Counted from the first letter of the stretch, positions 1 through 15,396 are shown. The stretch is 64,000 bases of DNA from Ciona intestinalis (GCF_000224145.3 NW_004190506.2:429517-493516); one strand, 5' to 3'. The notes: generated by a model not told the origin, from the sequence alone. Made by a program: numbers and translations.

Positions 1-369
1 TGAAAATGTTTCGTCTTCGATATCTTCATTTATTTCAAGCAGATTATTCAACTTGCTCGCGACAAGGTTCAAAATACTTGTATTGGCTTGTGTTGTGGAT
101 AATTGGAGAATAGAAGTCGCCAGCATTCCCACGTCCTCACTTGTGTATGACGTAGGATCTAAAATTCATTGCTTTAATCATAATGTTATAAAGTTATTAC
201 TTAAACACATTATTTGCATAAGATGCGCCTGTGCATAAGATAAAGGTAAAGAATATTTGGTAACTCACAGTACTACCCCTTTTCATGTTCCTACATTAAT
301 AGCTTTTACAAGATACCACACATATATTTATAACTTGGTAAGTGTATTTTTTAATATAAGGTTTACAAC

Positions 370-497
370 TCATAGGAGGCTACTAGATTAGAACATCTTG
401 CCAAGGACACATACGCCAACAATGGTAGCAGCACTGGGCATTGAACCCATAACCCCGAGAGCTAGAGACAGGCGTGCTAACCACGGTGCTACAGCCT
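370..497 (-). mobile_element. tRNA-derived SINE copy
   Basis: Read on the minus strand, this begins with a tRNA-like head. It has an A-box-like stretch TGGTTAGCACG and, about 30 bases on, a perfect RNA polymerase III B box GGTTCAATGCC (consensus GGTTCRANNCC). A non-tRNA body follows, containing GTATGTGTCCTTGG. The body reappears in the same orientation at about 61055-61105. A tRNA-like promoter followed by a body found elsewhere in the window is the signature of a SINE rather than a tRNA gene, and no cloverleaf can be folded. Ciona SINEs have been described, but I cannot say which family this is. The head abuts the last exon of the lectin gene. Confidence 0.7.
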
Positions 498-2251
498 TAA
501 CAAACCACACATAACTCTCCCACCTTTGTCCTCACATATAAAGAACTTAGACAGATCACAATATGTGTCATCCCATTTCCAAAGATAAGCACCCCACAAC
601 TGGACACAATGTCCGTTCCTTGTGTCTGGTGGTTGAGCCCAGTTCTCAAACCTTGTACAAAAATAAAGATTATCTGCCAAGTGTTCTAGTGCAAACAGTA
701 ATAATAACATATTAAATTTATTTGCTTCTTAGATTACAATAGCGAAGATTGGAAAATAGTCAAAACAAAATTCGATAATTTACAAATAACAACAACCTAT
801 TTTATTTGAGACCTATGTATTAATATATCTACACAATAATATAACCATTTGTATACTATTAAATAGGAAGAGAAATAGAGGATGAAAAGTGTCCCGTCTT
901 ACCCCACTCTCTTATATATCAATGCAATAAAGTAATTAGAGTATCCACAATGATTATAAAGCAAACAGGCATCATCATATGCACAACATAAATATAGTAG
1001 GGTGGGAAAAGATGGGACACCGTTTTAATTTACTTCCCATTTGATAGCAAACAAAGAACATTCAAAGACTTATAAACCGTATCCTCACAACTCCATAGAT
1101 CGTTGTTAATAATTTAAAACACAATCAGAATATTTGGATATTATGTAAGGTGTCCCGTCTTACTATATCTACTTACCTAGTTTCATTAAGAACGCCTCCA
1201 TCCGCCCAATACCCGTGTTTATTATCAACCAACTCAAGTCCTATCCAAACACCATCTTTTCTCAGGTTCGGGTATTCCCCATTGAATGAACTCGCGTTAA
1301 CCATGTTAATTATGACGTCAGAAAGGTTTTTGTCTTTGACAACCACAAGTATCGCGTCATCGTCACGACACGCTTGCTCAGCCAATGGGAAATCGAGTTG
1401 TTTGGAAGATAGTTTGTATCTACGACCGAGATGAGTGACGTCATTTTGATAATACGTCATCCGTGGCCAATTTTCTGAATAATTGAAAAAAACGTAACAT
1501 TTTAAAAATTATATTTTATTCACCTATAAGTGTTTACGAATGCTAGAGTTGGCTTAAATATAGTAGGGCGGGGGAAATGGGAAACCTTTTTTTTCTATTT
1601 TCTTGTCCCGTTTGGTAAAACCGTATCTTCACGACTGCCACAGACCATTGTTAATTGTTTAAAACACGATCAGGATTTATGGATATTACTTAAGGTGTTC
1701 CATCTTCCCCACTCTACTATAGAACTGTAGGCCTAGCGTTAAACAATGCACACTGCTTTTGTATAAAAATCTGCATTTTGGTGTAAATTATGAATGAACG
1801 AATAAATGATGGATGTAAAATATTATTTATTCGCCCGTGGGGGAGCAAGAGCAGTCGTTATAACACGAGCGTTCCGTTTCATACACCGTGCCACCCACGA
1901 GTTACCTCGTATATTAAAAACTCGCGTAAATAATTTCGATAATTCGAGTCGGGGAGAATTTGTGTAGTAAATATGACATCGCCTACATGCGTGAATATAT
2001 ATAGCACACCCTGCATAGCCTACGTTGTACATTTCAAACCATTAGAGACAGTGTGTGAATCATATACTACAACACATATTTAACGATAGCTTATAATTCT
2101 ACTATAACCGTATACCGCGTATAGCGCAAAAACATTTAAGTTTCAATTACTAATAACTCTCACCTTCCATAACGGCAGTTAAACAGTTAAACTGCAACAA
2201 TACCAGAAGTAGTCCTACTTTACATGAAAGTAGATTAAATATTTGCAACAT
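489..2251 (-). CDS. Secreted C-type lectin-domain protein (3 exons)
   Basis: Three exons join in phase: 2251-2164, 1474-1177 and 651-489, giving 182 residues. Exon 1 encodes a signal peptide (hydrophobic VGLLLVLLQF core) and ends in phase 1 at GTGAGA. Exons 2 and 3 form one C-type lectin domain. The four conserved cysteines are visible in EQACRD, GHCVQL, DTYCD and FFICED, and there is a classic WIGL motif. The calcium/sugar loop is not canonical: NWAQPPD stands where EPN or QPD is expected, and WDD where WND is expected, so sugar binding is uncertain. The protein is probably secreted, since no membrane segment follows the domain. MITE copies lie in both introns, and the stop codon falls in the head of a SINE. 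Ciona has many such genes, so no orthologue is assigned. Confidence 0.85.
855..919 (+). mobile_element. MITE right-end fragment
   Basis: The right third of the common inverted-repeat MITE lies in intron 2 of the lectin gene. It carries the subterminal block and the right terminal repeat (gtgtcccgtcttacccca), and the left end is missing. Strand for all copies follows the orientation in which the left terminal repeat runs into TTTAGCACATAATATCC. Confidence 0.7.
993..1170 (-). mobile_element. MITE, near full length
   Basis: The copy starts with TATAGTAGGGTGGGAAAAGA and carries the internal blocks in reverse order. Its right terminal repeat is shortened. It ends directly at the 5' splice site (1176-1171) of lectin exon 2. 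Confidence 0.85.
1559..1722 (-). mobile_element. MITE, near full length
   Basis: Both terminal inverted repeats are present (tatagtagggcggggg at the left, ccccactctactata at the right). It lies in intron 1 of the lectin gene. Confidence 0.85.
1823..1910 (+). repeat. Dispersed repeat family C copy
   Basis: This shares the core CAGTCGTTATAACACG and following pyrimidine-rich and CTCG blocks with stretches near 8331 and 9812. It is distinct from the MITE. The family is described in the findings. Confidence 0.6.
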
Positions 2252-2350
2252 CGTTTAAGTATTTTAATAATTTTTTAAACTAAAGGCTGCTGAAAAGGAA
2301 TTGGTTAAAAGCTAAGACATCCCAAAAGATGAAGAATATAAAAAAACAAC

Positions 2351-2545
2351 TATAGTAGGGTGGGGAAGATGGGACACCTTTTCATTATTTTTTTCGTCCC
2401 ATTTGGTAGTAAACAAAGAACATTTAAAGAAATTTAAATATCCTCACGACTCGAATAGACCGTTGTTAATTGTTTAAAATACGATCAGGATATTTGGATA
2501 TTATGTGCTAAAAAGGTGTTACGTCTTCCCCCACCCTACCATATA
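2351..2545 (-). mobile_element. MITE, full length
   Basis: Terminal inverted repeats TATAGTAGGGTGGGGAAGAT and (right) cccccaccctaccatata enclose the standard internal sequence. One of the least diverged copies. Confidence 0.9.
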
Positions 2546-3316
2546 AACAAAATCGGGTGCTTATTGAAGATAAAAACAACTATCAAATTTCGGTCAGAGT
2601 GCATATTTCTGCCTTTTAACTTGCATAAGCTATATAGTAAACAAACTTAAATAGGTTCTTTCTTGAAAAGCGGTTACAATTCTACAGGCTCAAAACCACA
2701 ATAAATGTTGGCAGAAAACTGATGTTTTGTAACTAAAACGCTCCTTTTCTGCCGATTTGTTTGTAACAAAACAACGTCGTGTAAAAAAGACGCAAAACAC
2801 GCATACTACGAACCAGACATTCATAAAGTTCTGAATAATCGTCTTGAAATAGAGACTAAAGCGTGACCTACTAAATTGTGTTTTAATTTCCCACACAACT
2901 CCAAACTCTCCATCCAAAAATTCCATTTAAAATCTGCAACCATAACACGAATATTTTAATAGGCCATGCGACTGCTAACCACCGTAATATTCTGCATACA
3001 CCTTTTACAGGACACCCCACCGCATAAGCGTCATAAAAATTTACACGGGCTTAGAGAACTAGTCTGATACTGACTCATAACACGTCAATGTTTGTCCTCG
3101 GGTTTACAGGTTAAAACGAGGCGTTACTAATACACATTTTTAACTTTTCCATAATTGGTTTTGTGCAATGTAAAACCAAACGAATAACAAATACGTATTA
3201 AATAACCTAAGCAAGCATATAAGCGTGACATCTTCCAAAGGTTATTTTTTAAATAACAACTTATTAATAGCATAAAGTAAAATAACTCCTGTTAGACCGA
3301 GGTATAACTTCAATAA

Positions 3317-3513
3317 TATACTGTGGGGTGAAATTGATACGGTTAGCACATAACATCCCAGGGCATTTCCTGGTCGTGTTTTTAACAAATAAAAAAAAAA
3401 CTCTTTTAGAGGCTTGAGAATACATACAGTTATATAATTCTGTAAATACATTTACCACCAACTGAAACGATAAAAGGGAATGAAACATGGGCCATCTTAC
3501 CCCAGCCTACTAC
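3317..3513 (+). mobile_element. MITE, diverged full-length copy
   Basis: Starts tactgtggggtg, has the AGCACATAACATCC block, and ends ccatcttaccccagcctact. Internal sequence is strongly diverged, so this is an old copy. Confidence 0.65.
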
Positions 3514-3624
3514 AAAACAAAACCATAGCATATCGGTAAAAATGTTTCGATGCATCTACATACGACAATGACCAACTTTATTTATAAACGATAATCTTAA
3601 AAACATTAATACGATTTGTTATGG

Positions 3625-4024
3625 TTAAAATAAAGAAGTACCAAGTCGAGAGAGGTACCAAGTTTTTTGAAAAACTGAAACGAAACTTTATAGTTATTGT
3701 CTATATACAATTGAACCCGCACGTTCAAAGTACATACAAAAGTGTTTATTTTAAATCGAGGAATGGTTTGTATACTTGAAACTCGAAAAGTTTAAAGGGA
3801 AAATCTCATTTATTTCACTTTTTCGATTAAAATAAAGAAGTACCAAGTCGAGAGACGTACCAAGTTTATTGAAAAACTGAAACGAGTTATTGTCTATATA
3901 CAATTGAACCCGCACGTTCAAAGTACATACAAAAGTGTTTATTTTAAATCGAGGAATGATTTCTAATATTTGTATACTTGAAACTCGAAAAGTTTAAAGG
4001 GAAAATCTCATTTATTTCACTTTT
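3625..4024. repeat. Two-copy direct tandem repeat, period 202
   Basis: A unit of about 200 bases beginning ttaaaataaagaagtaccaa is present twice head to tail, at 3625-3826 and 3827-4024. The copies differ by a few substitutions and two small indels (an extra aaactttat-like stretch in the first, an extra atttctaat in the second). It contains no open frame and does not match the MITE. Confidence 0.9.
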
Positions 4025-4669
4025 AAGTGTTCGAGTTTTGATTTAAAGAAGCTACGAGACCCAAAAAACAACCAACTTTAAATTTGACATATTCTGTAAA
4101 ATACGACGACAGACGAGCAACAGATAATTGAACAAGATTGAAATTATTGAGATCAAAACGAAAGGTAAAACTTTAACATTATCCGAATGTGACAACACTT
4201 TCGGACCAACTTTACTCTTCTTCGGTCAATTCAATACACATTGAGTACTTCATGACACATCATAGCAATGTTATTTTCTCTTAAAAATTCGCAGCGTCAC
4301 GCTTGGGAACTTTGGCTCTTTTAAAATTGGTCGCTACGCGCGGTAAACCACACAAGAGTACTGCCAGACACTTCGCGCAATTTAAATAGCTCTTGCCATT
4401 TGAAAGCAATTTTATCCCAAAAATACAGTTAATAAGGTTGTTTTGACGCAAAGTCGTGAGGCTTTGTACACTGCACTAGCGATCTGTGTGGATTTTGTTT
4501 TAATATGCCGTGCAAGCGTTTACGTTATCGTATTTAGGTGTATTCTCCCGCTTCACGTCACACAGGTGGTCACATTTACTTGTAAACTAATCGTCCTTAT
4601 CAAGAGGAACGTTTGCGGCCTTAATAAGAAAATAAGGATGAATCGATTTGATATTGGTCACATATAATA

Positions 4670-4745
4670 ACTCGGGTAGAATGGTCCATGTTTTCACTTT
4701 CTTTTATCGTTCCATTTGGTAAAAAAGAAAGAATGGTCAAAGAAT
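4670..4745 (-). mobile_element. MITE fragment, second subfamily
   Basis: Left end of a diverged MITE of the second subfamily (gggtagaatggtccatgttt). It is interrupted immediately by the next copy, which looks like a later insertion. Confidence 0.55.
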
Positions 4746-4909
4746 TATAGTAAGAGTGGGGGAAGACGGAACACCTTTCGCACATAATATCCAAGTGTCT
4801 CGGCGTCTAACGGTACGGTTTTATAATTCTTTGTTAGTTCTTTGTTTACTACCAAACTGTACAATAAAATCGAATTAAACGGTGTCCCATCTTCCCCCAC
4901 CTTACTATA
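4746..4909 (+). mobile_element. MITE, full length
   Basis: Both terminal inverted repeats are present (tatagtaagagtgggggaag, and ccatcttcccccaccttact on the right). It abuts an older fragment of the related subfamily. Confidence 0.9.
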
Positions 4910-5316
4910 TATAATCGAATCTTAAAAAGAACCTTGCCATTTTGAAGGTGATTAAGATTTCTGGTACACTATGTAAATAGTGATCATGTCACCCCACAGT
5001 ATTTTCGTTGGTTATTCAGCTATATTTGATGTCACAGGAAACATCGTATAACAATACCCCATTCATGCCTAACAATGTGCGTAGTTGCGTCACTATGAGA
5101 ATCGCTGAATAATCGTGACAGGGCAAAACGAGAGCGTTTTTCTTCAAACGCATATGAACTTATACGAAAGGTACAGTGAGCACTCGCGATAAAGCAATTG
5201 TGATACGATTCGAATAACACCAGATCTTAGACCAGTCACTGTGCATTGGTACGAATGTATATGAACGTGTTGAATTGTCTTCTATAATATTTGAGTTATC
5301 TATCGAGCATATCATA

Positions 5317-5509
5317 TATAGCAGAATAGGGAAAGACGGGACACCTTTAGCACATAATAACCTAATAAACTGATCTTGTTTTAAACAATTAATGACGGTA
5401 GATTCATAAGGATATGGTTTTATAATTCATTGAATGTCTTTTGTTTACTACCAAACTGGAAGAGAAAATAGTATGAAAAGGTGTCCCGTCTTTCCCCACC
5501 CTACTATAT
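5317..5509 (+). mobile_element. MITE, full length
   Basis: Runs from tatagcagaatagggaaaga to tttccccaccctactata, with all internal blocks. Confidence 0.9.
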
Positions 5510-5890
5510 TATATTAAACAGACAGTTTTACATAGCACAGGCTATGGTATTTTGTAAAATCTAAAGACGAACATAAAACGATCACTATTGTTGTAAAAAA
5601 TTGAAACAATGCAAATTTGCTTGTCTGATTGTTACAAACAAAACCGTTTCCGCCATGATATGGATTGTCCCAACCGGTGTCCGGCGTAACCGTATTGCAG
5701 CAATAAACGCCCGAGGGAACACAATGTTATTACGTTTGTCGATTTAGATCTTTTAAGTGGTTTGATCAGTTTGGTTAGCAACAGGTGGAGACAACATGGA
5801 CGAAAACGGCACAAGTCAACACATAGTAAGGTAAATGGTGTGGCAATATACTTTAAATTGTAAATTTTATGACAACTTTAAACTTATTTT

Positions 5891-6034
5891 ATAGTAAAGT
5901 GGGGTAAAATGGGACAAGTTTATTTTTGTACCTTATTCTATTTGGTATTAAAAAAGAATATTACAGAACCCTATACTTATATCTTATATACCTATTATAG
6001 GTGCTAACTATATCCCATGTTACCGTATAGTATT
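5891..6034 (-). mobile_element. MITE, diverged and internally deleted
   Basis: Left terminal repeat tatagtaaagtggggtaaaa is clear and the internal blocks are shortened. The right end is represented only by tatcccatgttaccgtatagt. Confidence 0.65.
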
Positions 6035-7106
6035 GTATTGGTTTGTTTCTACAATATTTCGTTCCAAAACGTTGAACTTGACTTGGTTTTACTTTGAAAT
6101 GATGCAATATTTCGTTGGAGAGAAAATCGGCGGGTTATATAACCGCAACCGGAGAATTAGCTCCGCGAAAAGTTGGTACGGTGTGTACAGCTAGTATAAA
6201 GCAGCCGCTGTATTGTAACGTATCGGTATATTTAGCAGAAACCACACATGCGGATGCCTTAAGCTGTGTGTATACCCAGCAGCTAACATGACTTCTAAAA
6301 TAAATAAACTTCCAAGTCAAGAACACTTTAGTACTTTGTAACATTTCATCATGCTCTAATGCTACACCAATATATAGTTAGAACGCGTTGGTTTTACAAT
6401 AGTACATACAAGTGCGCTGTACGTCGTCTATAACTATGCTGTACATGTTGCATCAGCAATTACTTTAAATAATATATGAAACAATTGTAGTAACACTTGT
6501 ACACCAATCATTCATGTATTAAATTAATAATTAGAGATAATACGGAGTCTTATAAAACGTTTACTCTGCTAAGCGGTTTTAATTAGTTTTTCAAACAATA
6601 TTTTATTTTTTGTTTTAACTTTCGATTTTTTTTTATTTCAGGCGAGAAAAGGGACTTGCCAAAAACAAAGAGAACAAAATCCCTAAGGGTAATTACATGC
6701 TTTGTTAACTTACAATACAACATGTTTAAGTTCGCGGTTTCTTTGGCACACGTCTTACGTTTATACTTATTTTCATTTTTAACCATGCGAAGCGTTTTTA
6801 CTTGGAACATATATACTTTGTGTAAAAATTACTTATGATTACACATCGTGCTTCGCACGTAAATACACTAAGACGGTTCCGAGCCAATTGTGTTGTATAT
6901 GTGAATACAAACAATATAAAGATCTTTCGATCTTTAAAGCTGAAATTCCCTGACCAAAAGTGTGGAAAAACAGAATAAACAGATTTGAACGTGATGACGC
7001 GTAAATTGCCTGTAGCATTTGATGTGTGACCAACCGATACATTTACCAGGGGGCGAGTCGTTTAATACTAATGCTTTTCTACACATTGCATTGTTATTTC
7101 AATATG

Positions 7107-7299
7107 ATACAGTAAGGTGGGGGAGATGGAACAGCTTTTCATTCTATTTTCTCGTTCCATTTCTTAAGCAAGGAAAATTCAAAGAATTATAAAACCGCAT
7201 CCCTACAACTCTCATAGACCGTTGTTAATTTTTTAAAATAGGGTCAGGATATTTGAATTTTATGTGGTAAAGGTGTCCCCCGTCTACCCTTTTGTATAC
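7107..7299 (-). mobile_element. MITE, full length
   Basis: Starts atacagtaaggtgggggaga and ends with a degraded right terminal repeat, ggtgtcccccgtctaccctt. It lies about 250 bases upstream of the SLC7-type start codon. Confidence 0.85.
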
Positions 7300-7369
7300 A
7301 AAGTTCACCTACCATGTAAAAGAGAATAATCGGAAAGTAATGACTTATTATTGGGAAAGTATATGAAGA

Positions 7370-7414
7370 AACTTGCTTATCCACCCGTGACGGGGCAACC
7401 ACAACAACTAACAA
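7370..7414 (+). repeat. Dispersed repeat family C fragment
   Basis: A short piece (ttatccacccgtgacggggc) related to the family C copies at 1823 and 8331. It is fused to the MITE half that follows. Confidence 0.4.
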
Positions 7415-7530
7415 CGGTCCATGGGAGTCGTAAGGATACGGTTTCATAATTCTTTGAAAGTTCTTCGTTTGCTACCAAATGGGACGAGAAAATAACGAAC
7501 TAAAAAAGTACCCCTCCCTCTCTACTAAAC
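7415..7530 (+). mobile_element. MITE right half
   Basis: Right half only, from the CGGTCYATGGGAGTCG block to a degraded right terminal repeat (cccctccctctctacta). It ends about 20 bases before the SLC7-type start codon, so it may supply 5' untranslated sequence. Confidence 0.8.
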
Positions 7531-7549
7531 ATATACGTCAACAGTCCTT

Positions 7550-11308
<3,759 letters not shown>

Positions 11309-11946
11309 CTCAACTTCATTTTTATTTTTTCTCAGCTTTTTAGGTGGCTACTATGTAGGACTAATTGTAACTTATTTAAACACAAACCAAATGCCTACAT
11401 ACACTTCCACAAAACTGTTGACCTATTTATAGTTTTCTATAGAACGTGGTTCGACTGCACACAATTTATTTTTTCATTGTAACTTTCTAAGTTTTAAGTT
11501 GTCTTTCTGCCTACTCCTGCAATAATAGAAATACTGTACTTGCACAAAAAATACACATCCGATACAACTTTTGTTTTACTCTGGCAGTAGAACAATAACT
11601 AAACAGGGTAGTACAACAATAAAATTAAAAACTCCGCAAAAACAAACACTGTAAACTGCATAAAGCTGACACTATATACTTTCACAAACGTTTTATAAAG
11701 CTCTTAAAAAGAAATAAAACTGATCAAAAAACAACAAAAAAATTGAACAACTTTTAAAACTGAACTGCAATGTAAAAGATTAAATGCACAAAAATAAACT
11801 TAAATAAAAAGCTTTGAAAAACTGAATAAACTCTTATGCAAAATTTCATACTCAACTACAGGAAAATCTATTTAAAGGATTTTCTATGCATGGATTTAAA
11901 AAACAAAGTTAAAAAACCTAAGGAAACTTAAATGCATAAACATACT
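11309..11946. other. Intergenic space between convergent genes
   Basis: The SLC7-type gene and the minus-strand gene end 638 bases apart, tail to tail. The interval is AT-rich, with several AATAAA-like hexamers on both strands, and should hold both 3' untranslated regions. No repeat or further coding sequence is seen. Confidence 0.6.
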
Positions 11947-14900
11947 TCAATAGTTGTTGTGTAAATGTAAGCTTGGAACTCTTTGGTTTCTGGACAATCC
12001 AATCCTTCGTGGTCGATTGCAAGTTACAAGTGGTTGAACCCGACTTAATCTAGCTGGAGCTGCCGAAAAAAGAGAATTTGAAAATTGATACTTGAAAATC
12101 TCCATAGAGAAACTATGCAATTGTAAGAGTTGTGTCTAGTGTGAAGAGACTACTGCACCAAGGCAGATGTCCTAGTTTTGGTGAAGGTATAATAACTAAG
12201 ACGCTTAAAATTTTTCATAACCGTGAATATTAAATAAACAGTGAAACTTACCTTCTGTCAAAGGTTTTCGCATACTGAAACCAATGTCATAGTTAAGCAA
12301 TCTGTATTTAAAATATAAAAAGATAAGAAAGCTATTTCATCGATATAACCATTTGTACAGCCAGCACAAAAGGGCAAGAAAATTTCAGGGTTCTTACTTT
12401 TTGGATGGAATACAGCTGTATAATGGGACTTTTTTTGAAAGAGAGAGATGTTTATGTACTACAACAGTAAATATGACTGCTCTACTGCCTATAACCTATC
12501 ACATTGTTATTCAGCCTCTATATACATTTCTACAAAAATAAAGTTACACATTTTTCTTTTATAAAAAATAATCACCCACAAAGTAACATACTTGGTAACT
12601 GGTAAGCTGTCACGAGGTGTAACAGAACACCTGTGTTTTCTGAATGTTGTTTTTCCTGCCACCCGAAGAGGTGAGGATAAAGTAAGGTATATTCATACAT
12701 AAATTTCTACAATAAAAAAGTTAAATATTCACCCATCAAAAACCCCTTCTTGGGAAGAATCATCATCAGAAGTATCTTTATCATCAGCATCAGGAACATA
12801 CATTTCTGATGGAGGTACAATGTAATCATCCAAGTCATTAATACATGCTGGTACTTTCTGATCAAGATCTTTAAACTGTGTAGGGGGTATGAGAATTGAT
12901 GCTTCTTCAAGTATTTGTTGCTTAGATAATTTGTCTTTAGGGTTTGAAGTTTGGTCAGTTTCAAGGACCGTTGCATGTTGTGTTAGAGTTTCAAAGATTT
13001 CTTGTGTGTTCCTCAGATAGTTTGAGCTATCCTGAGATTTCCCATCATCTTGAGCATTAGAGAATATTGGTGATTTGGAAGGTGTTAGAAGATTGCTTTC
13101 AGAAGAGTTATCTTCAAGTGGCATATCCTCAAATAAAACAGGAGAACTTTTAACTGTAGGTTCTTGGTCAAAGTTCTCATTACTTTGAATTAAGATATCA
13201 GGAACATTATGTCTAAGGTTGCAACTTTGTGGAGGTGTAATGTTCACATAATGTTCATCTTGATTTGCTTCTTTTCCAAATTGAGGCACAACAGCATCCG
13301 TAACAGATTGTTCTTGTAAATATTTCATTCTTTCATCATTCTCAATGTTTTCTGTTTCATGTTGAAGCACTTCACAAGATTCTATAATGATGAAATCAAC
13401 CAAAATTATTGCTTTGCATAAATACCTTTATAAAATTAAAGCTTTACTTATACTTACCATGACTTATAACACATTTCTCTTCAATTGACCCCATTTTCTT
13501 CCAAGCCCAAGGATTCCAGGACAACTCTTTAGAACCAAGCTTGACATCTCTAAATGCATAAAACAAATATATCTAATGGATATACAATTGTAATATACCA
13601 AATATATTTTTTAGTTATCTAACTTATCAAGACAAGATTTTTCTATTATTTTGTAAACAAAATGTCAAATGAAACCTATAATTTAAAAATGTTATATGTA
13701 AATTTGAATTTTAAAAATTGTATCCTTGTGTATTATCACTTACCTGTATTTATTACTTTTTATATTATTAACTTAATATATATATATATAAATATATTAT
13801 AGGCTATGTATATTTAACTTAATTTAACATATACCTTTGAACAAGCTGACCAGAAGAGATGTTAATTATTGGCTCTTGATGTTGATTAGTATAATTGGCA
13901 GTTAACGCAGTGTTAGATTTCATATCCAACTCCGGGAATAATTGTAACTTCTCCAAGCTATCATAACTGTTGAAAACTGAACTTTCATTTGAATAGATTG
14001 GGTTGGCTGAAGGAACTTCTTGATTACCAGCATCATATGAGACTTGGGATGTTTTATCATTATTTACTTTTGTAAATTCATCAGGTAATGGACCAGTATT
14101 GGACAGCGAGACTTTGGGTTTGTCAGCATTAACTTTAATGACCCCATCAGGTATTTTACCAACATCATATAATGAGACTTGAGTTGGTTCATCATCATTA
14201 ACTTTTACGAAATCTTCAGTTATATTGCCAGCACCACATAAAGAAAATTGAGATTGCTTATCATCATTTACTTTTCTGAAATCCTCCTGTACACCTGGTG
14301 TGATTGTACTAATTGACCTTTCGTTTGATACAAAGCTGAGCCATTTTTGATCTTCTGCCTTTTCTGGGATGTTGTGTGAAATAGAAGTTTCGGCGAGGGG
14401 TGGTTTAACATTAGTGGATATCCCTTTTGTTTGCAAGCTTTCAATTTTAGAAGAACAGGTGTTTGAAACAGGTTTAACATTAGTCGGTAACTCCTCTGTT
14501 TGCAAGTTTTCAATTTTAGAAGGTCTGATGTTTAAAATAGGTTGTACATTGGTGACATATGTAGGAGTTTGGGTAAAAAGTTTTATTTGTAAAGATTCAG
14601 TAGGAACAAGTAATTGACCAAGCATGTTAACTACTTCTGGTGTAATGCTGAAACTAACAGCCGGAGCTATATTGTTAACTACACCGTAGCTTGCTTTTGT
14701 AACAGAAGCTTCAGTAACATGTGGCATGGGATTTGTGCATGGTTTTCCGAATGTGTGTTTGGTTTCCAGTTGTTTGGGTACATCTTGCAATTGAGTGTTT
14801 GGTTTTTGCTTTGAAATTTGATTTGCTTGATTTTGGTATGGGTTAAGAAATTTAGACTGGAATATGAACATTGGTGATTCAACTGAAAACATTAAATTCT

Positions 14901-15396
14901 TGCTTTTGGTATTTCCATTGAACTTTTGATCCAGGCAAATCTTTTTGTTGAAAAGTCCAATTCTGTCATATTCTGAAGAATTAGAAAAGCATGCTTTTCG
15001 CTTTAAACGCTGAAAGAAATTACTGAATTGTATTTTCCTTTGACCGGAATTTGTGAGAGCTAATTTTGTACATGAGAATTTTCCATCTTTAAAACCAAAA
15101 CTTGATGTAGCTGTTGAAATAGCATCGTTTTGAAATGGGCTAGACGTTTCTACACTGGCTGCTATGTGCTGCATTTCTTCTTGTACTTTATAAAGAGTCT
15201 CTTCCATAACTTTAGCTACAATTTTATCGTCTGAAACTGTTCCCGGTAAACTAGATAAATAACAGCTAACACTTTTATACTTTGGTTCCTCCGAACTGGT
15301 CCCTGGCTCATTAGGATTTACCAACTCTACCTCGCTTATAATATAGTTTAGTACTTCGTTCACTGCGCTTTGATCTTCCATGGCCGAAATCTGCAT
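11947..15396 (-). CDS. Candidate RAD51AP1/RAD51AP2-like protein, repeat-containing
   Basis: Six exons join in phase to 837 residues: 15396-13835, 13549-13458, 13381-12733, 12639-12592, 12301-12252, 12059-11947. Most of the protein is low-complexity, Ser/Thr/Asn/Asp-rich and probably disordered. The last exon encodes RPRRIGLSRNQRVPSLHLH (817-835). It resembles the C-terminal RAD51-binding motif of RAD51AP1 and RAD51AP2 (pattern R-x-GLSR-x-x-R-V/I-x-x-LH). That family binds RAD51 and promotes strand invasion in homologous recombination. Two internal repeat arrays occur: three units of about 23 residues (282-338, TNVKP...SKIE-LQT) and four of about 22-24 (371-459, EDF-KVNDDK-QVSL). Residues 521-551 include a tryptophan-rich WNPWAWKK patch. 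A second Met lies at residue 6. The weakest join is the acceptor at 12640. If it is wrong, translation stops at 12729 and the motif exon belongs to another product. Confidence 0.62.
13764..13800. repeat. TA-rich simple repeat
   Basis: A short run of alternating TA with interruptions in intron 1 of the minus-strand gene. No other significance is seen. Confidence 0.7.

Larger units (their letters stand above)
2252..7549. other. Gene-free, repeat-rich interval
   Basis: No reading frame here has convincing codon use, splice sites and protein features together. The interval holds at least seven MITE copies or fragments, one tandem duplication and AT-rich unique sequence. The last few hundred bases must include the promoter of the SLC7-type gene. 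That region is itself largely MITE-derived. Confidence 0.6.

Noticed and set aside
370..497. Possible functional tRNA gene
   Set aside because: A and B boxes are present, but no acceptor stem or anticodon arm can be paired and the body is repeated elsewhere, so it is a SINE.
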